Source: Xestospongia muta
Taxonomy: Eukaryota; Porifera; Demospongiae; Haplosclerida; Petrosiidae
Direction: 5' to 3'
Length of the DNA: 64,000 nucleotides
Assembly: GCA_963693285.1 (NCBI GenBank)
Contig: OY848924.1
Coordinates: 5,477,842 to 5,541,841, forward strand
Below are positions 36,930-49,800 of the stretch, piece by piece. Below the pieces are notes generated by a model, which saw only the letters and a program-made list of their open reading frames with translations, had not been told where the DNA came from and made no database searches. The translations under genes and the position numbers were made by a program. The first letter of the stretch is position 1. Every line of letters starts with the position of its first letter.

Positions 36930-37325
36930 CTATATATCCATTATTTGTCAATTCATTTAATCCATCAAGCTACCATCTGTTTATTCATCTATTCGTTCAT
37001 CTGTCCATGCCTCTATTCTCCCTCTATTCTGTAGTATTCTTTATCAACAATTACAGCAACCTCTCACTAGTAAAGAGAGAGCTGATCTTGACAATGTCTT
37101 ACTAACTACACTGCAAGTTTTATCTGGTGTAGTTCATCAAAAAATTGAGAGTATCAACACACAACTACAACGTGATAATCCAGCAAAATTTGAAGAGTGA
37201 GTCTTATTAACTGCCATATATGATAATCCATTGTATTCTATTCAGAGAGTATGAAAAAAAGTTAAACCTCTCCAAAAAGCTCTAGTTAAAATAAGATCAC
37301 ATGAGAAAGTGGAAATGTCATCATG
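36930..37325 (+). pseudogene. IP3-receptor fragment, copy C (exons 46-47)
   Basis: It matches the end of intron 45, exon 46 (37034-37198 region) and exon 47 of copy A, and shares more variants with copy B than with A, for example the CATCAA and AACACACAAC spellings in exon 46. It retains the 44-bp start of exon 47 that B lacks. It joins the satellite-rich duplicon directly at about 37325. It is a fragment only and not expressible as a channel. Confidence 0.8.
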
Positions 37326-38796
37326 TTTGTATACAATGAATATTATTACACAACTAATTGTCTTCATGTTTCAAATGTTCAAACAGAATTGAACAATAAT
37401 AAACAAAATAATATTAAAGTAGTTGACACATTCTTATGTCTTACATGACAAGTAACATTTTCTTCACTTGTTTTAGAATTTTTGTTATCAGTACTAGACA
37501 ATCTCCTTTTCTTTATGGTACGTCTTTTGTCTACATAAAAATGAACAATAAATATAATGAACTGACTATATTGTAATGACAAGGTTTAAATCTATATGAG
37601 TGCCTGAAAAAGGTTCTGGAATAAAATATTAGACTTTGTTTGCACATTTTATTCACTAAAGCATAGAGGAGCTTATAGCCTTGCAAATGAGGGAGGGGAT
37701 ACAAGTCCCACTTGAAAGCTGCACAGCTAAGTATTTGACAATTATGAATCCCATAACTCAAAAATAATTTTGTACACCAGGCAGGCTAATCATAACATTA
37801 CTATGAATTAAATATAACAAATTTGTGTATTGTAGATTATAGGTTGTCTTCATAATTTTGTACATGTACTCCTAATTTAAATTTACCTTTAAAAAAGTTG
37901 CTGACGTAAACTACTTGTATAAGCATTAACTAGAGGTCTCAAGGCAATGTGCTGATTTAGCAACAACAAGTCAGATATTGTGACTGCTTCTTATCAATTA
38001 TATGAGCACAGTGCTCTAAATAAACAGCAATTAGTTTGACGAAATCAGAGGACCTGGATATAGATGTGAATCACAAACAGCACTGATAAGTTGGTTACCT
38101 TCAGAAAACTTATTGTACATTGTACCACACACATCTTAAGCTTTTTAACAATTTCACTAATCCTAACAAAGAAAGAATGTATTAAATATATTATGAAAGA
38201 ATGTATCATTATATTATTATTACTAATCTATTATACAAGGAAAAGCTATTGTACCTTTTATGAAAACTTGCTGAACTTGTCACCACCAGCTTTGAGACGT
38301 AACCTCATTTGGTAAAATGTTATAGAAAATACTAGTACTATATTACATTTATACATATAATATATATACTCCATTCAGGTAGAATTTGACATTTGACTCA
38401 ATATGGTTTTGTCTCATAAATACACAACACATCATTAACAAGCATTTGGACATGCATTCTCCAATTATAACAGAAGCTATAGAAACTATTAAAAAAAGGA
38501 CAAAAAAGCAAACCAATTAAAAGAAGGCTTTAATGTAATTGTAAAAAATCACTAAAGTTGTGAGGCTGGCCACATATGGTATGTTATTGATGGAACCTTT
38601 TGCTACAACACTTTCAAACTCTAAAATCTACTAATAATGTGCTACTATATCTAAACAGTTCAAAAAAGAATGAGCCGAGGATCAACAGTACTCTTAGTAC
38701 ATCATAGCTAGCACACCTATGATGCTCCAGACGACACCACGTGGAGGTGGTACTGTATTGCCGTCCCCCCACCCTACCACCTCTCATTCTTTTTTA

Positions 38797-38990
38797 ATGG
38801 CCTAATATGCTCAAAAATATTTTTTATGGCCTATTATGCTCAAAATATATTTTTAATAGCCTAATATGTGTAAATATTTTTAATAGACTAATATGCTCCA
38901 AAAATATTTTTAAGGCCTATTATGCTCAAAATATATTTTTAATGGCCTAATATGCTTGAATATTTTTAATGGCCTATCATGCTCAAAATA
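38797..38990. repeat. AT-rich tandem block, unit about 32 bp
   Basis: Units of the form aatggcctaatatgctcaaa followed by a T-rich run are repeated about six times. Copy 2 of the duplicon has a longer version at 59803-60058. Confidence 0.85.
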
Positions 38991-38999
38991 ATCTCTGGG

Positions 39000-41010
39000 A
39001 CTGTTGCATTAGGACACAGTAGATGGGACTGTTACATTATGACACAGTAGACAGGTGAGTTACGTTATGACACAGTAGATGGGACTGTTACATTAGGACA
39101 CAGTAGACAGGTGAGTTACATTATGACACAGTAGATGGGACTGTTATATTAGGACACAATAGACAGGTGAGTTACGTTATGACACAGTAGTGTTACATTA
39201 GGACACAGTAGATTGGACTGTTACAATATGACACAGTAGACAGGGAGTTACGTTATGACACAGTAGATGGGACATTTACATTTGGACACAGTAGACAGGT
39301 GAGTTACGTTATGACACAGTAGTGTTACATTAGGACACAGTATACAGGTGAGTTACATTAGGACACAGTAGGTGAGACTGTTACAATATGACACAGTAGA
39401 CACGGAGTTATGTTATGACACAGTAGATTGGACTGTTACATTTGGACACAGTAGACAGGACACAGTAGATGGGACTGTTACATGAGGACACAGTAGACAG
39501 GTGAGTTATGTTATGACACAGTAGTGTTACATTAGGATACAGTAGACAGGTGAGTTACGTTTTTCACAGTAGTGTTACATTAGGACACAGTATACAGGTG
39601 AGTTACATTAGGACACAGTAGATGGGACTGTTACATGAGGACACAGTAGACAAGTGAGTTATGTTATGACACAGTAGTGTTACATTAGGACACAGTAGAC
39701 AGGTGAGTTATGTTATGACACAGTAGTGTTACATTAGGATACAGTAGACAGGTGAGTTACGTTTTTCACAGTAGTGTTACATTAGGACACAGTATACAGG
39801 TGAGTTACATTAGGACACAGTAGATGGGACTGTTACATGAGGACACAGTAGACAAGTGAGTTATGTTATGACACAGTAGTGTTACATTAGGACACAGTAG
39901 ACAGGTGAGTTACGTTATGACACAGTAATGTTACATTAGGACACAGTAGACAGGTGAGTTACGTTATGACACAGTAGTGTTACATTAGGACACAGTATAC
40001 AGGTGAGTTACATTAGGACACATTAGATGGGACTGTTACAATATGACACGGTAGACAGGTGAGTTACATTATGACACAGTAGTGTTACATTAGGACAGAG
40101 TAGACAAGTGAGTTATATTATAACACAGTAGATGGGACTGTGACATTAGGACACAGTAGAGAGGTAAGTTACATTATGACACAGTAGTGTCACATTAGGA
40201 TACAGTAGACAGGTGAGTTACGTTTTTCACAGTAGTGTTACATTAGGACACAGTATACAGGTGAGTTACATTAGGACACATTAGATGGGACTGTTACACG
40301 AGGACACAGTAGACAGGTTAGTTACGTTATGACACAGTAGTGTTACATTAGGACACAGTATACAGGTGAGTTACATTAGGACACAGTAGATTGGACTGTT
40401 ATATCTGGACACAGTGGATAGGTGAGTTACGTTATGACACAGTAGTGTAACATTAGGACACAGTAGATAAGTGAGTTATATTATGACACAGTAGATTGGA
40501 CTGTTACATGAGGACATAGTAGACAAGTGAGTTACATTATGACACAGTAGATGGGACTGTTACATGAGGACACAGTAGACAGGTGACTTACGTTATAACA
40601 CAGTAATGTTACATTAGGACACAGTAGATAAGTGAGTTATATTATGACACAGTAGATTGGACTGTTACATGAGGACATAGTAGACAAGTGAGTTACATTA
40701 GGACACAGTAGATGGGACTGTTACATGAGGACACAGTAGACAGGTGACTTGCGTTATAACACAGTAGTGTTACATTAGGACACAGTATACAGGTGAGTTA
40801 CATTAGGACACAGTAGATGGGACTCTTACAATATGACACAGTAGACAGGTAAGTTATGTTATGACACAGTAGTGTTATTTTAGGACACAGTATACAGGTG
40901 AGTTACGTTATGACACAGTAGATGGGACTGTTACATTATGTTATGACACAGTAGTGTTACATTAAGACAAAGTATACAGGCGAGTTACATTATGACATAG
41001 TAGATCAGAC
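39000..41010. repeat. Long tandem array built on gacacagtag
   Basis: About 2 kb of units of roughly 24-26 bp, each containing ggacacagtaga or tgacacagtag. Alternating spacers (caggtgagttac, tgggactgttac, tgttacatta) make a higher-order period of roughly 50-75 bp. The order of variants is irregular, as expected from unequal crossing-over. Confidence 0.9.
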
Positions 41011-41156
41011 CGGCTCTAATCTAATAATTTAAAACAAAATATTAGCTAGGTATTCTTGTACATTTTATATAGAGGATACTATTAGGTTATAGATTAGTTA
41101 ACTCTTGCTCACTGAGTGATCTCTAAAGGCCAGGTTCTATATAGTACATGCACCAG

Positions 41157-41835
41157 ACCTATGCTATAGGCTTTTAATACGAATGCTAAGTCATTGAATT
41201 ATATGTGCACTTAAAGGCTCATTCCATATTCTAAGCATGTAAACTTCTCTCCTTTTTATATGCAGTAACCTATGCTATAGGCTTTTAATAGGAATGTTAA
41301 GTCATAAAATTATATGTGCACTTCAAGGCTCATTCCATATTCTAAGCATGTAAACTTCTCTCCTTTTCACTCTTTTCAATTTGCAGTAACCTATGCTATA
41401 GGCTTTTAATAGAAATGCTAAGTCATAAAATTATATATGCACTTCAGGGCTTATTCCATATTCTAAGCATGTAAACGTCTGTCCTTTTCATAGACAGTAA
41501 CCTATGCTATAAGCTTTTAATAGGAATGCTAAGTCATTGAATTATATGTGCACTTAAAGGCTCATTCCATATTCTAAGCATGTAAACTTCTCTCCTTTTC
41601 ATATGCAGTAACCTATGCTATAGGCTTTTAATAGGAATGTTAAGTCATAAAATTATATGTGCACTTCAAGGCTCATTCCATATTCTAAGCATGTAAACTT
41701 CTCTCCTTTTCATATGCAGTAACCTATGCTATAGGCTTTTAATAGAAATGCTAAGTCATCAAGTTATATATGCACTTCAACGCTTATTCCATACTCTAAG
41801 CATGTAAACGTCTCTCCTTTTCATAGGCAGTATAG
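41157..41835. repeat. Tandem array of about 111-bp units
   Basis: Six units start at acctatgctataggctttta and run through ctaagcatgtaaac to a pyrimidine-rich ctctccttttcatatgcag. Each unit therefore ends in a good copy of a splice-acceptor signal. The paralogous array at 62365-63275 has about eight units. Confidence 0.9.
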
Positions 41836-42689
41836 CTTTGTTTCCGCACCTATATTATAATTATAGAGAGCTCATAATTAATGACAACTGCATCTACAAC
41901 AATGAACTTACAAACTGTTACCAGAAAATGTTGTCAGGTATCAGACTACCATTTTTGTTGTTGTGGAAATTTAAAAGATGTTGGTGAGACTGAAAGACTC
42001 CAGGGAGATAGATGATCCATGATATAGAGCAGCAACCATAGAAAAGAAAGAAAATACATTATTCGTCCAAACTCACCACCAAAAGAAACATCTTCAATAT
42101 AATATATATATATGCCTAAAACACAATAAATCTATTATATACTAACATTTGTTATCAGGTATAACTTACAAGTAGTCAGTGTTTTTTTTACATATATATA
42201 GATCTCACAGATCACCAGGAATATGTTAACCTAATAATTATAAAGAAAAGAGAAGTGATTATTATTACTGCAGGTACAACATATCAAACTTACAAGGTAA
42301 CAGTTATCAGAGAATGTGATCAGATCATCTTAGATAGTAACTATATAACTACACAATGGAATATAGTGTTGGCTAACATTGGTTAAAATGTTATATACAC
42401 AACTCATAACCAGTTTAGCATGACTAGAAATATAACATCACAAAGCACAGTAATAGGCAAATGATCGTGTATTTAGTAAGCAAACAGTTAACTGAATTGA
42501 GGCAATTAAAGTAAAATCAGAAAAGGCTGAGTATTCATGCATAATAACAATATATAAGCATAAATAATTCTAGGAAACAACACGAAACCAGTTCATTTAA
42601 TACAATACAGCAAGTCTGAACAAAACCACGATGGTGGGGGTTTATGCTACCAACAATACACAAGGGAATAATAGAACACAGTTAAATTA

Positions 42690-43930
42690 TGTAAAGACAT
42701 AGTGAACTGTACAGTTATATTAAAACACAGCGACACATTAGCACACAGTAGGAAGTACATTTACATTAGGACACAGTAGACAGGACAATTACATTAGCAC
42801 ACAGTAGACAGGATTGTTACATTAGTAGGACACAGTAAACAGGACACAGGATATAGCAGACAGGATGGCTACATTTGGACACAGCAGACAGGAAACAGAA
42901 CATAGCAGACAGGATGGTTATCAGAACAGTACAAGGATATTTACATTAGACACAGTAGACAGGACAGTCACATCAGGACACAGTAGACAGGACACAAGAC
43001 AAAGCAGACAGGGTGATTACATTAGAACACATTAGACAGGAAAATTAAACTAGGACACAGTAGACTGGACAGTATATTATGACACCGTAGACAAGATGGT
43101 TGACAGTAGACAGGACAGTTACGTTAAAAGACAGTAGACAGGGTAGTAAGAATGAAAGACAGTAGACAGTAGAGTTACATTAAAAGACAATAGACAAGAT
43201 AGGTACACTAAAAGACAGTAGACAGGACAGGTACATTAAAAGACAGACAGGACAGGTACATTAAAAGACAGTAGACAAGACAGGTACATTAAAAGACAGT
43301 AGACAGGACAAATACATTAAAAGACAGTAGACAGGACATGTACATTAAAAGACAGTAGACAGGACATGTACATTAAAAGACAGTAGACAGGACATGTACA
43401 TTAAAAGACAGTAGACAGGACATGTACATTAAAAGACAGTAGACAGGACATGTACATTAAAAGACAGTAGACAGGACATGTACATTAAAAGACAGTAGAC
43501 AGGACATGTACATTAAAAGACAGTAGACAGGACATGTACATTAAAAGACAGTAGACAGGACATGTACATTAAAAGACAGTAGACAGGACATGTACATTAA
43601 AAGACAGTAGACAGGACAGGTATATTAAAAGACAGTAGACAGGACATGTACATTAAAAGACAGTAGACAGGACAGGTACATCAAAAGACAGTAGACAGGA
43701 CAAGTACATTAAAAGACAGTAGACAGGAAGTTACATTAAATGACAGTAGACAGGACATTAAAATTAAAGACAGTGGACAGGAGAGTTAATTAGGAGACTG
43801 TAGACAGGAAAATTACATTAAGATACAGTGGGCAGGAGTTACATTAGATGACAGTAGAGAGGACAGTCAACACAGCAAACATTACAGTTACATTAAAACA
43901 TATTAGACAGGACAGTTACAATGGAATGCT
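42690..43930. repeat. Minisatellite with GACAGTAGACAGG core
   Basis: Degenerate units flank a homogeneous core at about 43200-43740, where a 28-bp unit (aagacagtagacaggacatg plus tacattaa) repeats about 19 times almost perfectly. The core resembles the gacacagtagacagg phrase of the 39-41 kb array, suggesting common ancestry. Confidence 0.9.
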
Positions 43931-44480
43931 GTAGACTAAACAAAAATTAAGGAGACAGGGTTACTTACATTGATATAATGATGGTTAGATTATGGGAAAT
44001 CACAAAGTAATAAAAAGATGAGGGTGGTGTGTAAATTACGAGGACCAAATTAAATTCAGTCAATCAACTGATGCTCAATATGAAAGGATAATAGGCTATA
44101 AATATAATGAGAGATCTATTATGCTGTAATGCTCTACACACAACAAGTGCAAGAGAAGAGGAATTGTCTGAACATCACAAGCTAATACTAATACAAATGT
44201 AGACCCAAGGAGGATAAACGGGCTTGTACTAAATAAAGAGACTTGACTATTTTATTCAGACTTGCTACATTGTACTAAAACATACTGGTTTCAAAAGTCT
44301 ATAATATTACAGGGAAAAATGCCAGGCTTAGTTAGGATACCAATGCACTAAATAAAGGCTAAATGAAGAAGAAAGTAAAGCTGACTAAAGCTCACTGAAT
44401 ACAAAAGTTAAATGGGACAAACTATAGCTATACTAACACACATGGAGTACTGTTACTCTGACCGTATTTGTTACTACTGT
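43930..44480. other. Spacer between arrays
   Basis: No gene or element recognised. Confidence 0.35.
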
Positions 44481-44485
44481 CTTCC

Positions 44486-44952
44486 ACTTTTTGTAGCCAG
44501 GAACTGCTTTGTCTCAGCATTTACTCCAGAGAACGCTATCAGAATCACGCGACAACATGACTCCAGGTCTTTCTTCTTGTCTTGCGCTAACAGCCCTGCC
44601 GAAGTAACGTCCTGACAGAGAGATGGCTTAAATTAAGTAACACTTTTTGTAGCCAGAAACAGCTTTGTCTCAGCATTTACTCCAGAGAACACTATCACAA
44701 TCACGCGACAACATGACTCCAGGTCTTTCTTCTTGTCTTGCGCTAACAGCCTGCCGAAGTAACGTCCTGACAGAGAGATGGCTAAAATGAAGTAACACTT
44801 TTTGTAGCCAGGAACAGCTTTGTCTCAGTATTTACTGCAGAGAACACTATCAGAATCACTCGACATCATGACTCCAGGTCTTTCTTCTTGTCTTGCGCTA
44901 ACAGCCCTGCCGAAGTAACGTCCTGACAGAGAGGTGGCTAAAATAAAGTAAG
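44486..44952. repeat. Three tandem copies of a 155-bp unit, relatively GC-rich
   Basis: Units start at 44486, 44642 and 44797 with actttttgtagccag and contain actccaggtctttcttcttg and gccgaagtaacgtcctgaca. They are over 90% alike by eye. The unit is richer in GC and CpG than its surroundings and has no relative elsewhere in the window. Confidence 0.9.
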
Positions 44953-45008
44953 GGCGTTTAAGTTTAATATTTTCTAGTAAAAATTGGCGCTACTAAAGCT
45001 GCTAGTCG

Positions 45009-45026
45009 AACTGAGCATGCTCAGTT
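45009..45026. promoter_or_regulatory. Perfect 18-bp palindrome, first site
   Basis: The sequence aactgagcatgctcagtt is its own reverse complement. It is preceded by aaattggcgc at 44981-44990. The same pair of motifs recurs at 55755-55795. It may be a dimeric protein-binding site in a promoter (inference). Confidence 0.5.
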
Positions 45027-45090
45027 GATCATCGTGATCGCGCCATGATAGTAACAACAATGTAACTTCCTATATATTATCTAGTACACA

Positions 45091-45216
45091 ATGAACATAG
45101 TCTTTCTGAATGTAAGTTTATTAATCACACATATATGAAGCCCTCCCCTTGTATTGCAGCATGTCATCATCTTGTTACAATGGGTGGAGTTACTGCCTAG
45201 TATTTGGACCAATTGA
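45091..45216 (+). CDS. Possible two-exon micro-ORF
   Basis: ATG at 45091, a gtaagt donor after 45111, a tattgcag acceptor before 45160 and TGA at 45214-45216 would give 25 residues (MNIVFLN joined to HVIILLQWVELLP). It lies 65 bp downstream of the palindrome. The splice signals are good, but so short a product may be chance or a 5' leader of another transcript. Confidence 0.2.
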
Positions 45217-45269
45217 GGAACTAGGCCAGCAGACCATATCGTTTATTAAGTATCCTTCTCAATAAACAA

Positions 45270-45780
45270 TATAAACATTTATGCATAATATTAGTTGAAA
45301 CAGTAAATATATGAAATCACATCAATACAACAAGATACTGATTAATAGTAACATAAATAAAATCAAAAGTTATAAATCAGTATCATTGATGTAGACATTT
45401 CTAATGTCTATATTTTCCAGTTATCTTCATAGAATGTGCAGTAGTCAATGACCAAGATCACCACATATTAAGTCTATGAAGTTGACTTTATTTAACCTAT
45501 ATATACGATCTAAAAGTATAATGTCCACTTAATAATAATTGTTGAACAGTAGTTCCAATAAAGTCACAGGATCAAGGACAAGAATATCAGACATCACATA
45601 CCTCCATTATAAGCTGATACTGGTACTATAGATAATATGCTGTGGTTTAATCTGTACAAATAGTTTCGTCATGTAAATTGTGTTAATAAAGAAATAACAC
45701 AGTTATATTTTAACAGCTATTCCCACTTACATTTCATGTAATAAATCAAGAGGATATGACAAAAATCTCTCTCTTAACAG
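45270..45780. other. Intergenic region, nothing recognised
   Basis: AT-rich; no exon or repeat supported. Confidence 0.35.
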
Positions 45781-45861
45781 CCATTTTATTGTGGGCGTGT
45801 CAAAAGAAGCATTAGCTACCCCACGTGGATAGGACGTGACTCGCTGCATCAAACATGAACC
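45780..45861 (+). promoter_or_regulatory. Likely promoter of the OSCP-like gene
   Basis: The 80 bp upstream of the ATG at 45862 holds gtgggcgtg, ccacgtgg (E-box) and gacgtgac (CRE-like), a cluster of GC-containing motifs unusual for this AT-rich region. No TATA box is seen. Function is inferred from position. Confidence 0.35.
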
Positions 45862-46841
45862 ATGGCTACATGTAGAGCACTTAGATGCCTCAGAGTTAAC
45901 CATTTAGTAAGTATATTATAACCCAACGAAGTATTGAGATAGCTATGTAACATTCTGTAATTACTTACATAATGATGTACGCATTCTCTTGATATAAGGC
46001 TGGGTATATTACATGTATCATATCCAACGTAACATTGGTCTAGGTTGAGCTATGACAGTATCATACCCAGACCTACAATGTTTCCTGTTGTTTATATGGC
46101 TGGATATGAGACAGTGAAGTCTGACTTCTGGTCTGGTCATTTTCACAAATTCAGTAATAAGTAATCTACTTTATTCAAGGATTGATAATTAGAGAGAATC
46201 AGTATGAAACTGTATATCAATCACTTTAGAATTTACAGTACATTAAGTTATATGTGACTTGTTCTTTTATTCATTTGGACTAGTTCAATGCGATATCTAA
46301 GTAGCTCCACAACTATGTTAAGGTAATTGTCTGAAATATCTGTGATCGTTGGTATAATATTGGTCAACATTTTCATGAGTAATCATCTGAATGAAGAGTA
46401 TTTAATTAGGTTCTGTTAATAAGTAATTACAAGCAGTATGTGGTCTTGCTTTCAAGCCAGAAACTTTATCTTGTTTATGTAAATTACCAAAATTATTGTA
46501 ATTAGATTTTACCCTAAAATTGAATAAATCATATATTAATAGCATTACCAGACATACACAGGTATACATATAAGACATCCTTTTGCAATACACTAAATCA
46601 TTATTAGTAATTAAATGGCATGTGGTCGTTTGATTTTGATTTTCCAACAAACAAATGACATCCATTGTGATTTTGTGACTAATATGTACAATATTTATCA
46701 TTTATATTATAGGCTCCTATTCAAGTGTATGGATTAGAAGGTAGATACGTTTGTGATTTGTTTTCAGCTGCCTATAGGAAAGCATCATTAGAGAAAGTGG
46801 AAGAGGAACTAAAAGACACTGATGTATTTGATAGTTATTAA
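45862..46841 (+). pseudogene. ATP5PO: Truncated ATP synthase OSCP subunit gene (first two exons)
   Basis: Exon 1 (45862-45906) encodes MATCRALRCLRVNHL, an Arg-rich start like a mitochondrial presequence, with a gtaagt donor. Exon 2 (46713-46841) reads APIQVYGLEGRYVCDLFSAA, then KASLEKVEEELKD, matching the start of the mature oligomycin-sensitivity-conferring protein of the F1Fo ATP synthase stator. The frame then ends at TAA after VFDSY, so at most 57 residues are encoded where OSCP has about 200. No later exons are found before receptor copy B begins at 47084. Most likely the gene was cut by the duplication. A short splice variant with distant exons is not excluded. Confidence 0.65.
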
Positions 46842-49800
46842 TATAACTCCTATTGTAACTGTTAATGTATAATTATAGTGAAGTACATGTAGAGTGTATG
46901 TGTACATGTACTGGTTTATCCAATTGTTGTTTTAAAATAATAGCTTTCTTTTTATATAAATTGATGCAAGATTCACCATCTCCCTCTTATTTTATTAATA
47001 ACCCTACAGTCAGAAAACAACAGAAACAAAGAGAGAGAACAGCTAGTCACTGGAGTCAATATTCCAGATTCAGTCAGAATGTAATTGTTTACATTTTCTG
47101 TTAATACCTAGCAATATAGCCCCTTCATACGCCCCAAAGTTATACGTTTGTGTGCTGTATTCAGTTTACAGATGGCGAGTGACCCTATCTACGAGGGTGA
47201 CGCTATTCGTCTCTATTGCTCAGAGGCTAAAGGATTCGTCTTTGCACAACCACCCAGGTAAGTCTTTCATTAATGTGCATTAGTAAACTTACTGAGTTCT
47301 TTGAAAACAAAATCATATTATATTGATAGTAATTTTTAACAATTGCTTCCTTCTACAACCCTCTCTTTCTCCAGTTCTAGATACAGTCATGTAACAGTAT
47401 ATGCAGTCTCCAATCCTGATGTTCCCTCATACATTAATGATCCAGCATTCCCCAATGTGCACTGTAAGTATATTGGACTTTACTAGTAAATTAATCAGGA
47501 AATACAACATCCATTAATGCCATCCTATACATGCTCTGTTGTTCCTTTACAGTTGCCTCCTTTCAAGTTCTAGCAGAGAACACATATATCAAGTAAGTAC
47601 ATGATCTTTGTACACGTATCAATTAATTTTGTTTTGTTATTTTAGCCTGAGCTGTGATTCTCCACTGGATGTTCCAAAGGTAAGTTATCAATTACATAAT
47701 ATTTTAACAGAATATACTACTTACAAAGAATCAATTATTTTTCCACAACGGTGTTATGACAATTATATGTGTATACACTGAATAACTTGATCAGTAGCAC
47801 TAGCAAGTATTTAATAGAAAATATGCTGTCTTTCTTAAATGAATTTATATAATTTTTTCCTTCTAGAATTATAATAATTATTGTAGTTTAGTCTATGGAT
47901 GTAAGATCAAGATATATAAGTGTAATAGTGTGTGTGTTATTTCATCTCAAACTTGTAGTTACTACATATTGCATCTAAAATGTACCTGTCTCTAACATCT
48001 CTCAGTGAAAGTGGATCAATTGATCCACCAGTGAGTATAATTAACTTTGAGTATGTGCATGTGTGTATGTGTGTGTGTGTGTGTATGTTTGTGACATCTT
48101 TCTTCTTAACAGGGTAAATTGGTTGAAGATTTTGACAAAGGTACTTGTCTCTTTCGTATTTTGCCTGCTCAACCTGGTAAATACAGAGGAGAAAATGTAA
48201 GAGTATTAAAATATACTGCATGTCTTATGAATCAATACTAGTATTTCTAATAATACTAGTATTTCTATTAAATCATTATTTTCTAGTTAGTATGTGAAAT
48301 AACAATTTTGTCTCATCAAAACTGATAATAAAATATCATGACAAAAATGTTAAATTATAGCTGATTTTGTTTATGATAACAAATACCTTTAACATTCATT
48401 GCAGCATTAATAGTTATATAAATGAATGCTTTTGTGTGTTTAGGTTTTACCTGAAGATCTCATTAAAATGGAGCCAGTCAGTGAAAAAGAGCATCATATA
48501 TTATGTGTATCTAACACTATCACATCAAGGTATAATGGAAATATAATATAGTGACTTTTTCTGATGTTTTATTATCTTCATTTTTCTATCAATTTTTGTG
48601 TCCATCTATCCATTATCCATTTATCCTAGTATAAAATGTAGTCATTCTACAGTGTCTTACCTTATTCTATAGACCTAAGTACAGGATGTTTATTATTATT
48701 CTATATCTATCAGTTATTGGATGTGTCTATATACATATGTTAACATAAGTACACACATATAAATGTATCCAATATATGTACATGTATTAATGGAGTTCTA
48801 CACTGCTTTAGATATGAATTAAAGATGGGTGTTACTGACTCTGTCTTTGTCATTTACTCACAAGAGAAAGTTCATCCTCGTGTACCTCACAAAGCACTGA
48901 GAGTAAGGAAATACTTCGTTTTGGTTGGTCACGTCATGTCATATGACTATTACATTATTAGGGGTGCAATGTGGTGATGTTGTTTAATACAAAACGTGAG
49001 GCATATGTTTCAGGACATGGTTCAATAGCAACTGACATCTTACCTGAGCCAATAAAAGAAGAAGTAATATCAGAAGGTAAGGATCAAGTAAGAACATACA
49101 GTTAATGTTATTAGATTACTTGTAGTTGGTGCAAGGAAAAGGGAGAGTGTTCATGGCATTCAAAAAACTTCACCTATTTCAGGAGATTGCTTCTGGCAAT
49201 TGGAGAAAATTAGCAAACCTCTTAATGGTAAGTGATGTTGTTATTATCATGACAATCAATAGACATCATGGTGAAAGTAAAGGTTATAAGATCTCGTTTA
49301 GATAATTGTTAGGTAATATTTTTGTGTTATTATAATTGAAACTCCTTCCTACAGGTGATCAGTTTGAATATGGTGATAAATCTCAATGTCGTATTAAACA
49401 CTTACCAACTCAACAATATTTAGCTGTTGTACAAAAAGGACATAATACTGAGGTAATGATCTTTGAGAGGATAACATCAACAACATTTGAATGTAATTGT
49501 TTCGTAGTTATCCTTAAAGAAAATAGCTGCTGGCCAACCAAAAGATCCTGAAGTCACATTTAGTCTTGTATCAGTTGTAGGGGTGAGTTGTTAGACTGGT
49601 AGTAATATCAAAGTCTCTTTCTCTCACTCTCATTAGCGAACAGGAGGGATTACTAAGGGTAGTTATGTTGAAATTCGACACGTACACTCGGGCAAGAACT
49701 TAGTAGTTCAAAGTAAGTCTGTCAGATAAAATAACAGATATTGAATATAACATTGTTTTAATACTAGGCAAGGCATATTTACAGAGAGCATGTTCTGATA

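Larger units (their letters stand above)
37326..42520. repeat. Satellite-rich duplicon, first copy
   Basis: The segment is duplicated at about 58245-64000. The order of parts is the same: about 1.4 kb of unique sequence, an AT-rich tandem block, a long array of units carrying gacacagtag, an array of 111-bp units, and a unique tail. Differences are small substitutions, array-length changes and a deletion of about 55 bp near 38413. Confidence 0.9.

Noticed and set aside
37531..37761. Minus-strand frame conserved at 58436-58684
   Set aside because: Similarity equals that of the surrounding non-coding duplicon, with no excess of silent changes visible and no recognisable motif.
43200..43740. Regular 28-bp repeats resembling a CRISPR array
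   Set aside because: Units abut one another with no unique spacers, and the genome is intron-bearing. It is a minisatellite.
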